Of a stretch of 64,000 bases of DNA, positions 54,690 through 62,798 are shown piece by piece. The notes beneath the pieces are model-generated. The model had not been told where the DNA came from. It saw nothing but the letters and a program-made list of their open reading frames with translations, and did not search any database. The stretch is taken from positions 61,619,873 through 61,683,872 of the forward strand of contig OY755237.1 of NCBI GenBank assembly GCA_963576725.1, read 5' to 3'. The first letter of the stretch is position 1. Every line of letters begins with the position of its first letter. Both the position numbers and the translations under genes were made by a program. The stretch is from Azorinus chamasolen (lineage: Eukaryota; Mollusca; Bivalvia; Cardiida; Solecurtidae).

Positions 54690-54916
54690 TTAACCCATTA
54701 CCTCATAAGCTATTTTTAGACCCAACTTGTTTGAATAAATCTACCGAAAAGGAGCATTTACTAGAGAAAAGGGAAAATTTAGAATTGTGTAGTTTTAAAA
54801 CCATTGATAAATAGAGCATTTGCTCTTATCTAGCAAATGCTCTATTTATCAAAATGGTTTCAAGAAGTGACTTTTACAGGGGAGTCAAAAGGCGTCAATA
54901 TGAGGGAATGGGTTAA
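54690..54916 (-). repeat. F2 hairpin MITE, full length
   Basis: TTAACCCATTACCTCATAAG to GAGGGAATGGGTTAA, core centred near 54,826 (GCTCTTATCTAGCAAATGC). Confidence 0.82.
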
Positions 54917-55376
54917 CACTCTTGCTCCTCTATGTTTTCTCAGCTCCCGATCATATTCAGACATTGTATGTATGGCTAAAAGATGTCTGCCAAGTTTGAT
55001 TGTAAGCAATTTCAAACATGGACGTTCCTTCATCTTCCAAATCATGTATTAAACCATTGTTACAGTGCAGTCGACATCTCTCCTCTAAACTTGAAACTGA
55101 TGGTAACTCATGTAAGCAATAAAGTGCCATTAATAATGGCCATCTTGTAAAATGATTTCAGTCCACTCATTCATTTGGAGTATTTACTAAAAGTACATTT
55201 CATGCTTAAGAATGCTCTGACCATTATATATATCTGATATTCTCCCTAATAACACCCTGCTCTAATAAATGCCCCTTTACTTCCGAGGGCAAACTAGCTA
55301 TGAATAAAACAGCTAAAACTCTATATACATGTATAATAAGCATTAAATAAAGATATATAGGTTTTTCAAAAAACAG

Positions 55377-55773
55377 TTGGTAACATAATGCAGACTGAGA
55401 ACAATGCAGAAAGCTCTCCTGGAGCTTTCTGCATTGCTTTCATTCTGCATTAAGCAGCCACCTGTCTTCAAAATTTAAGAAGATCTATTTAAAAAAATGT
55501 TATGCACAGGGGGCATATTATTAGAGATAATACAGTATTTTTGAGAAAGGTGTCAATATATATCAAAATCATAGATATGTGGATATACAGTAGGAACTCT
55601 ATAATGTGACCAATTAATAAACATTGGTGTCTTTGAAGCAGGTTATTGCATAATGTATGCTTAGTTCCTATACAAGTTTTATGCGTAACTTCTGCCATGC
55701 ATTAGGCTATCACCTGCCTTTGAACCAGGACATAAAATCTTTTTGTGGCAGTCACTTTAGAGAGGTTTTACTT
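55377..55773. repeat. F3 core and an F3 MITE
   Basis: 55,377-55,468 is a hairpin (AATGCAGAAAGCTCTCC ... GGAGCTTTCTGCATT, ... GCAGCCACCTG). 55,588-55,773 is a diverged F3 with outer ends CAGTAGGAACTCTATAATG and TAGAGAGGTTTTACTTA. 54,917-55,376 shows nothing recognised. Confidence 0.6.
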
Positions 55774-55832
55774 AACTTTCAATACACTCTACATATTGCC
55801 CCTTTCAGTTCGGGAAACAAGTCATTAATGTC

Positions 55833-55910
55833 CTTTGGAAACAGTGTAAACAGATAAGAGGGTTGCAAGAGGAGCCCTGTCATCTGGGTGTACACTGGTT
55901 GTCATCTTAC
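55833..55910. repeat. F4 hairpin core, diverged
   Basis: GGAAACAGTGTAAACAGATA and ATCTGGGTGTACACTGGTTG arms, apex GGTTGCAAGAGGAGCC. Confidence 0.5.
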
Positions 55911-56035
55911 ACTTTTCTTTTTTAAAAAAACCCTGTATATTGAAGGTAGGTTTGGCCTGTTTGAATTTTGGAAATTCAGCATTGACATGATTAAAGTTTG
56001 TAAATCACCAAATAAGTTAAGCAAGTTTCAAAGCC

Positions 56036-56221
56036 TTAACCCTTTCCTCCATAAATACGCCTTTCTATGCCTCTGTTAAAATCACCTGTTGAAACCTATA
56101 GGAACAAATGCTCTATTTATCATGATGGTTTCAAACTACAAAATTCTAAACAAATTCCTTTTTGTTTATGCTCATTTTAGGTAGGTTGGGTCTAAAACTA
56201 GCATATGGAGGAAAGGGTTAA
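56036..56221 (+). repeat. F2 MITE, left arm deleted
   Basis: TTAACCCTTTCCTCCATAA to GGAGGAAAGGGTTAA in 186 bp. The left palindrome arm is lost (CCTGTTGAAACCTATAGGA). 56,222-56,500 shows nothing recognised. Confidence 0.75.
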
Positions 56222-56499
56222 ATAAAACTTGTCACAAACTGGAGTTTGTGTAGACTCTGGTGTGTCTTTTAGTACGCAAATAATATTGCAAATAGAATTA
56301 TCTTAGTATCGGCTGCCGTGTACAAGTTATTTTGTCCTAGTTCCATTAGCTTTTAGCCTTGTGTGAAATATTTATTTCCTGTCGTCAGCCTTTATTAATG
56401 AGAGTGATCATCGCTTAGGAAGGCCGCTACAGATCCATGTCCACTCACAAAAGCCAGGCTGCATGAGGGAGTTTGTAATTGGAAGCAATAACGAAGCTG

Positions 56500-56945
56500 A
56501 TAACCCTTTACTCAATACATACGCCTTTCAATGTCTGATCCCTTTACTCAATACATAGGCCTTCCACTGTCTGATCAGGGTCTGCTGTTTTTGCTTATGA
56601 AACGACATACATGTAGATCTATTTCTACATTTTCTGCCATTGTATGAATCTCCTTCTTCATGATGCCGTCTGAAAAATCCATCTCATTAATATTCATAGT
56701 CATTATTTCTGACATGAATATTCATGGAGTAAAGGGTTAATATAGATATTTCAGTACTGATGTATGTGTTTGAAAACATGAAATTTTTGTTATGGCTGAA
56801 ATTGTAGACTATGATATTGTTGTATTTTATAAGCAAAGAGAGCAGATCTTGACCATATGGCTCCTATGGAAGCCATCTGATGTTGGTCTACTCTGTATGC
56901 AAAGGCATCAAAAAGCATTTCTGTCAGGTCAGGTAAGGGGTTCAT
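56500..56945. repeat. F1 copies, forward then reverse
   Basis: 56,500-56,740: forward F1 with a small duplication of its left end (CCCTTTACTCAATACATA twice), ending ATGGAGTAAAGGGTTAA. 56,815-56,945: reverse F1 core GCAAAGAGAGCAGATCTTGA with apex GGCTCCTATGGAAGCC. Confidence 0.62.
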
Positions 56946-57136
56946 TAAGAAACCAGGCTTAATGTGGTAATTTTGGTGGAAAATAAAAAACATGATCTGA
57001 GTGTGAAAGATAATAACAACTTTGACAGTCTTTGTACACAATGTTCCAAGGCTAAACACTTTGCATAACTCCAGCTTCACTTGTTCCTATTAGGGGGCTT
57101 CAGTAGCTGTAACCTGTTTCTCCACAGATACAGCTT

Positions 57137-57365
57137 TTAACCCTTTCCTCCATAAATACGCCTTTCTATGCCTCTGTAAAAGTCACTTTTTGAAACCATT
57201 GTGATAAATAGAGCATTTGCTCCATAGGAGCAAATGCTCTATTTATCACAATGGTTTCATAACTACAAAATTCTGAAAAATTCCTTTTCTCTTGTTAATA
57301 CTCCTTTTCAGTAGATTTATTCAAAGGGGTTGAATCTAAAAATAGCCTATGAGGGAAAGGGTTAA
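57137..57365 (+). repeat. F2 hairpin MITE, near-consensus copy
   Basis: TTAACCCTTTCCTCCATAA to GAGGGAAAGGGTTAA, 229 bp. The core at about 57,192-57,260 is TTGAAACCATTGTGATAAAT to ATTTATCACAATGGTTTC, with apex TTGCTCCATAGGAGCAA and no mismatch noticed. Confidence 0.88.
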
Positions 57366-57585
57366 GACCTTTGCAAACAAAGTAGACCCCAAGAGCTGAT
57401 GATACCTGTGTGATCTGTCTGATCAAGGTCTGCTTTGTTTGCTTATGGAACCGTATAGATCTGATTCTACAGTTTCTTACTGGGCTAAAAAATTTCTTGT
57501 TCATATGCCAGTATTAAAATTGTGCTAATTAATATTCAGATTATACATTGTTTCTTACATGAATGTTCATGGAGTAAAGAGTTAA
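57366..57585 (+). repeat. F1 MITE abutting F2
   Basis: Begins inside F1 (ACCTTTGCAAACAAAGTAGA) right after the F2 terminal TTAA; end CATGGAGTAAAGAGTTAA. Confidence 0.65.
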
Positions 57586-57871
57586 TTGTACTGTACGGGT
57601 TGAACCAACATCTTGTTTTTCCATCAATATTCTTGGATTCAATTTCAATGAGAACAATTATTTAGTTCTGTGACCTCATTCTGGAAGTATGTTACATTTG
57701 GAAAGTCAGGTTTTTGATAAATTCTGAACAATAAAAAATGTCTATCCACTAGAAACAGATAACCTTTAGCAAAAACTTTGCACAAGGTATTTGCTTCCTA
57801 ATTTCTAGGAAAACCTGTATTCACTTGTCAATATTTATCACTCTACATGTACATGGGTAACAGTAGCTATG

Positions 57872-58043
57872 TTAAACCCTTTAATTGATGAATATTCATG
57901 TATTTAGAATTGTGTAGCTTTGAAACCATTGTGATAAACAGAGCATTTTCACCTATGGAGCAAATGCTCTATTTATCACAATGGTCTCAATAAGTGTCTT
58001 TTACAGAGGCATCAAAAGGCATCAATATGAGGGAATGGGTTAA
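57872..58043 (-). repeat. F1/F2 chimeric MITE
   Basis: The left end is F1-like (AACCCTTTAATTGATGAATA) and switches at about 57,901 into F2 (TTAGAATTGTGTAGCTTTG, ATTTATCACAATGG). It ends GAGGGAATGGGTTAA. 57,586-57,871 has nothing recognised. Confidence 0.7.
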
Positions 58044-58047
58044 CCCT

Positions 58048-58254
58048 TTAACCCATTCCCTCATAGGCTATTTTAAGATCCAACCTCTTTGAATAAATCT
58101 ACCGAAAAAGGAGCATTAACTAGAGAAAAGGAAAATATTTGTAGTTCAGAAACCATTGTGATAAATAGAGCATTTGCTCCTTAGGAGCAATGGTTTCAAA
58201 AATGGTCTTTTACACAGAGGCATCAAAAGGCGTCAATATCAGGGAATGGGTTAA
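58048..58254 (-). repeat. F2 MITE, one arm shortened
   Basis: TTAACCCATTCCCTCATAGG to GGGAATGGGTTAA. The right palindrome arm has lost about 20 bp (GCTCCTTAGGAGCAATGG). The dodecamer TTAACCCTTTAA lies on both sides. Confidence 0.78.
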
Positions 58255-58370
58255 CCCTTTAATTGATGAATATTCATGTATGAAATATTGACATAATGAA
58301 TGTTCTGTAATATAAAGACATATGAATTGAGCAATATTTGGCTCTTGCAGAGACTAGAGTCGGATCTATA
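58254..58370 (-). repeat. F1 left half
   Basis: CCCTTTAATTGATGAATATT, AAATATTGACATAATGAATG and a CAGAGACTAGAGTCGGATC segment, cut at the next TTAA before the hairpin. Confidence 0.6.
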
Positions 58371-58621
58371 TTAACCCTTTTCTCTGTTCTATATTTATTG
58401 CAGATTCCAATACCTACTGAATATTCATGGACAAAATAGTTATAATGAAATATTGAAGATGGAACATTGTATTCATTTCAGAAACTAAAGAAACGGATCT
58501 ATCAAATTCCATTAACAAACAGAGCAGACCCTGATCAGATGGCTCCCATAGGAGCCGTCTGATCTGGGTCTACTCTGTTTGCAGATGTGTGAAAAGGTGT
58601 TTATATTAAGGGATGGATTAA
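58371..58621 (-). repeat. F1 hairpin MITE, full length
   Basis: TTAACCCTTTTCTCTG to AAGGGATGGATTAA, 251 bp. The core at about 58,516-58,583 has apex GGCTCCCATAGGAGCC. Confidence 0.8.
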
Positions 58622-58960
58622 ATTCATAAGCAAACTTTGCACACTTGATCAGATGAATAAACTGCGCACAATTAATCAGATGTCTCTTACAGGAGTCTGG
58701 GTTTAAAGCTTGGTTTTACAACAGCGACAGATTAACATTTTCTGCACCTAAACCATTAGTTTTACTCAATCTTATTTAAATACAGCCAGTGAATTGTGAG
58801 ACAGTTTTACACCCTCTTTCAGCTTTCTATGAAATAGATGTTGACTTTATTGGTCTTGACCCTTACCCCATTGTGAAAAAATAATGTCTGCTTAAATATG
58901 GTTGTGGAGCTAATTTGACTGCTTCGATTAAGTTTTCAAGAAACTATTGACTTAATGTTA

Positions 58961-59027
58961 AACAGTTTGGATCCTGATGAGACGCCATGTTACTCAGCAT
59001 CTAATCTGGATCGGAGCTGTTCGCAAA
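58961..59027. repeat. F6 GGATCC hairpin
   Basis: AAACAGTTTGGATCCTGATG and CATCTAATCTGGATCGGAGC arms. 59,028-59,350 has nothing else recognised. Confidence 0.55.
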
Positions 59028-59350
59028 TTAGAGTCAAGTAACTAATAGCAGAACAAGGGTTAGTACAGATAGAAATTCCTTAAGTGCCATCATTAATTTT
59101 AAAAGTTGTCAGTTGGTTTTTGGAAAGTAAAGGTATTGGTACCTCGTAAATAACAATAACGCTGTCTATATATGATATATTCATGTCCATATCAGTTTCC
59201 AATCCTTGTCACAGTGGCATTCATTTGACTCTCCCTACTGACTGAGGATATGATCACTTATGATCGTACAGCTATACATTAATTGTAAAGGTGTGTTTAT
59301 GAAAAGCGTTTTGCTAGTGTCCATTGGGAACTTTACTTACCTCCTAGCTT

Positions 59351-59773
59351 TAACCCTTTCCCTCATACAAACACTTTTCATGCCTTTCCAAACAGAGTAG
59401 ACCTAAATCAGACGGTTCCTGTAGTAACTGTCTGATCAGGGTTTGCTCTGTTTGCTTATGGAATTGTGAGGAATCTGACTGTACAGTTTTTGCCAATACA
59501 AAACTTCAGCTAATAAATGTTCATAATACCATTAAAGTAAAACCCCTCTAATGTGACCACCAAAATGAGGTATATTTCTTGGTCTTAGAGGCAATTGGTA
59601 GCTTAATGCAGGATGAAAGTAATGCAGAAAGCTCCTAAGCTTTCTGCATTACTTTTGTCCTGCATTTAGCAACCACCTGCTTTTAAAGACACTAATATCT
59701 ACCCATTAAGTGATTTGCTTTAGAGGGGTTTTACTGTATTTCTAACATGAATGTGCAACAGAAAAGGGGTTAA
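59351..59773 (+). repeat. F1 MITE split by an F3 MITE
   Basis: TTAACCCTTTCCCTCAT, core near 59,391-59,453 (GGTTCCTGTAGTAACTG), then interrupted at 59,534. It resumes at 59,736 with TATTTCTAACATGAATG and ends AAAAGGGGTTAA. Confidence 0.8.
59535..59735. mobile_element. F3 MITE inserted at TA in F1
   Basis: AAGTAAAACCCCTCTAATG at the left and GAGGGGTTTTACTG at the right, TA on both sides (59,533-59,534 and 59,736-59,737). The hairpin TAGCTTAATGCAGGATGAAA ... CTGCATTTAGCAACCACC has inner arms AATGCAGAAAGCTCC/AAGCTTTCTGCATT. Confidence 0.82.
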
Positions 59774-59811
59774 AAGGATTATGCAAGCAGATCTCTTACT
59801 TGGCATAGCAT

Positions 59812-59955
59812 AAATAACCACTTCCTTCATATAATTGCCTTTTCACACATTTTTAAACAGTGTGGAACCAGATCAAACGGTTCCTATAGGATCTATCTGA
59901 TCAGGGTCAGCTCTGTTTGCTTATTAAAATATAGATCTGATTCTACAGTTTCGAC
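59812..59955 (+). repeat. F1 MITE, truncated at right
   Basis: CCACTTCCTTCATATAATTG, AAACAGTGTGGAACCAGATC, apex GGTTCCTATAGGATC, GATCAGGGTCAGCTCTGTTT. It stops at the next repeat. Confidence 0.6.
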
Positions 59956-59959
59956 TCAA

Positions 59960-60150
59960 CAAGACGATGTGCAGAGCATTCGATTCAGGCACGTGGGTCA
60001 AAGGTCAAGGTCACAATTCAAAGTCAAATGTTTTTAGCCATACCCTTCGTGTCCGCTCCATATCTCTTAAACCCTTGGAGGGATTTCAAAATGCTGTGGC
60101 ACAAAATTAATGTTCTCCATAACAAGGTGATGTGCAGACAGCAGGATTCA
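59960..60150 (+). repeat. Old dispersed repeat, part 1
   Basis: Contains GGTCAAAGGTCAAGGTCACA, CCCTTCGTGTCCGCTCCATA and 'CCTTGGAGGGATTTCAAA', and continues after the SINE at 60,476. Phrases of this kind are common in molluscan intergenic repeats (impression, not searched). Confidence 0.5.
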
Positions 60151-60170
60151 GACACATTCTGAACACATTG

Positions 60171-60472
60171 TGTGCGGTGGTCTAGTGGTAACGCACTTGA
60201 CTATCAGTCCGGAGGTCCAGGGTTCAACTCCCGGCCCCTCCCGGAAATTTCAGAGACGCTTTTCCTTGTCTCCCATCCGCACCTACTCTCCACCCAGGGG
60301 TTAAAATGGGTACCTATGAGGGTCACTCACCGGTACTGCAGCTGCATGTTTGCGCCATATGTTAGCAGTGCTCAATATTGTAGGCCAATGACTCAATGAC
60401 CAGGGGAGTAAATGTGCAGTCGGCTGAGCGGTCATTAGGACTGAAAGTAGATGATAACTAGGTACTTTACTT
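60171..60472 (+). mobile_element. tRNA-derived SINE
   Basis: The head carries a pol III A box, TGGTCTAGTGG (60,178-60,188), and a B box, GGTTCAACTCC (60,221-60,231), in tRNA spacing. The body is non-tRNA (CCCAGGGGTTAAAATGGGTA, GGCTGAGCGGTCATTAGGAC) and the tail is ACTTTACTTTAC. ACATTCT occurs just before and just after the element (about 60,153 and 60,471), a plausible target duplication. The anticodon arm does not fold properly, so it is not a functional tRNA gene. Confidence 0.75.
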
Positions 60473-60945
60473 TACATTCTTCAAAGATCAAGGTCACAGT
60501 TCAAGGTCATGTTTACAATTCACTTTTTCTTGTCCAGACAATAACTCCAACATGGCTAATGCCATTTGATTGAAACTTCATACATTGACAGAGCATGGTG
60601 AGAGGAAGTGTCATGTATAAGGGCCATAACTCTAGCTTCTATACTTTTGGAGTTATTTCTCTTTGTTACTTTTTTGTGCAATCAATAACTCCTGCTCTAC
60701 TGATGCTATTGGAATGACATGTTATGTATGGAAAGAGCATGATGGAAAGAAGTGTTATGCACAAGTATCATAAGTCTGGCTTCAATAATATTGGATTTAT
60801 TCCCTGCCATTTTCTGCATAGTTATGGAACTGGAACTTATGATTTCAAAATTTTGGAGTTAGAGCCCTTTCATTTTTTTTTAAATTTAGCTGGAAAAGCA
60901 TTAAATCAGGTGAGCGTTGGTGCCGCATGCGGCTCTTGGTTTTGA
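60473..60945 (+). repeat. Old dispersed repeat, part 2
   Basis: TCAAGGTCACAGTTCAAGGT, CAGACAATAACTCCAACATG, GGGCCATAACTCTAGCTTCT, and a second, similar 'AATAACTCCTGCTCTACTGATG' unit: two diverged units of roughly 130 bp. It ends near GGTGAGCGTTGGTGCCGC. The 60,724 open frame is repeat sequence. Confidence 0.55.
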
Positions 60946-61105
60946 TAACTTTAAATGAAATTAATGGTGGAGCAATTAGTGTAGACCATGATCAAATTGT
61001 TCCAAAGTTGTCTGGCCTATGTAGGATAATTACAGTCATTTGAGGCTTTCTTTACAATATTTTTGCTCTACCATAATTGTAATGCTTTGACTTTTAGTGT
61101 GGCCT

Positions 61106-61353
61106 TTACCCCATTTCTTTCATATTTATGCCTTTTCACACATTTGCAAACAGAGTAGACCCAGGTCAGATGGCTCTTATAGGAGCCATCTGACCTGGAT
61201 CTGCTCAGTTAGCTTTTGATATGATAAAGATCTGATTCTACAGTTTTTATCAAGACCAAACATTCCCTTAAAAAGTTTACATTATAAAAAGTCATCTTAT
61301 AAATATTCATAATATCATTTTTTCTTACATAAATATTCAACATGTAAAGGGTA
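61106..61353 (+). repeat. F1 hairpin MITE
   Basis: TTTACCCCATTTCTTTCAT to ATGTAAAGGGTAC. The core at about 61,145-61,210 (GCAAACAGAGTAGACCCAGG) has apex GGCTCTTATAGGAGCC. Confidence 0.72.
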
Positions 61354-61516
61354 CACATTCTGTTCCATTTAGGAGTTTAATGGGCCTTTGGCCTTTAGGC
61401 TGTTACATGCTTATCTCTGATTCCCTTTTTCAATCAGTTTTGATCCAGATGAGCTGCAAGTAATTAGATGACTCTGATTGTGTTTTTGTGGAAAAAATAA
61501 ATATGTATCATATTTA

Positions 61517-61767
61517 AAACCCTTTTCTGTCAAATATTCATGCAAGATATCATGAATATTTATTAGGCGAATTTTTATAATGGCATATGTATGTATATAT
61601 GAATGTTTGGTATTGGTAGAAACTGTAGTAAAATCTATGGTAATATCATAAGCAAATAGGGCAGACCCTGACCAGACAGCTCCTACAGAAGCTGTCTGAT
61701 CTGGGTCTACTCTATTTGTAAAGGCATGTTTATAAACACAAAGGTGTTTAAATGAAGTAACGGGTTA
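61517..61767 (-). repeat. F1 hairpin MITE
   Basis: AAACCCTTTTCTGTCAAATA to GAAGTAACGGGTTAA, core GCAAATAGGGCAGACCCTGA with apex CAGCTCCTACAGAAGCTG. Confidence 0.72.
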
Positions 61768-62023
61768 ATATGAATTAAATTGATGTTTATGGAAGCAAAC
61801 GTTTGCTCAGAAGGCTTAAGAATATATTCTTAAGCCTTAGATTACTCTTTTGTTTGTTTGTCCATGTCATAGCCGACAGTTTGTTAACCTAAATTTGCAC
61901 AGAACTGACACAAACTATCAGATTTCTGTTATTTGTCATGTCTTAATTCCATGTAATCCCCATGAGACAGAGGGTGCCAGTTCTGTCTGACCAACTCTCT
62001 GTATTCTAATTGTTAAGCAGACA

Positions 62024-62236
62024 TTAACTGTTACAATGCTGAATTTTTAAATGGACTATTCCAAAAGTCAAACATGTCAAGCTTATGGTAAATATTAAGG
62101 GATTTTTGTAAAGAAAAGTGCAACATGACAAACTGTACTGAACCTGATGAGAGGAATCCTCTAGGAATACTCTCATCTGGGTCTACACTGTTTGCAAAGG
62201 ACATTAGTGACTTGTTTCTTGCATTGTAAGGCTTAA
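62024..62236 (+). repeat. F4 hairpin MITE, full length
   Basis: TTAACTGTTACAATGCTG to GCATTGTAAGGCTTAA, 213 bp, core GACAAACTGTACTGAACCTG ... CTGGGTCTACACTGTTTGC with centre AATCCTCTAGGAAT. 61,768-62,023 has nothing recognised. Confidence 0.78.
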
Positions 62237-62317
62237 TGTTTATTCTTTGAATGTTGATTCTCAAAACGTCGGAATAAAAGGATTAAATTTGCAAGATGAT
62301 ATTGAATGACTGAGATT

Positions 62318-62382
62318 GCAGGTCGTGATCAGAGAACTCCAGAAGGAACTGTCTGATCTGGTTTTACACTGTTTGCAAATAC
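62318..62382. repeat. Decayed F4-like hairpin
   Basis: CAGGTCGTGATCAGAGAACT and GTCTGATCTGGTTTTACACT arms with CCAGAAGGAAC at the centre. Confidence 0.4.
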
Positions 62383-62456
62383 TGGTCAACTTGTTTGTGC
62401 AAAGAGTTTGCATTTACATTTAGTATGTTACTTGCTGTTTCTTGTCATCAGATAGT

Positions 62457-62685
62457 TTAACCCATTCCCTCATTGGCTATTTTTAGATCCAACCACTTTG
62501 AATAAATCTACTGAAAGGTAGCATTAACTAGAGAAAAGGAACAAATTAGAATCTTGTAGTTTGAAACAATTGTGATAAATAGAGCATTTGCTCCTATAGG
62601 AGCAAATGCTCTATTTATCACAATGGTTTCAACAGGTGACTTTTGCAGAGGCATCATAAGGCATCAATATGAGGGAATGGGTTAA
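62457..62685 (-). repeat. F2 hairpin MITE, full length
   Basis: TTAACCCATTCCCTCATTGG to GAGGGAATGGGTTAA, 229 bp, core apex TTGCTCCTATAGGAGCAA with arms matching over more than 25 bases. Confidence 0.88.
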
Positions 62686-62798
62686 TGTTCCAAAACGATC
62701 ATCATTCTTGGTGCATACTGTTTTAGGCCTGTCCAATTGTCTTACTGGTTGTTTGTTTTGCTTACCTGCCTTTCTGTCTGTTTTATTTGTCTGTTTTT

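Noticed and set aside
60174..60245. Functional tRNA gene
   Set aside because: A and B boxes are present, but the anticodon stem does not pair and the sequence continues into a SINE body with target duplications.
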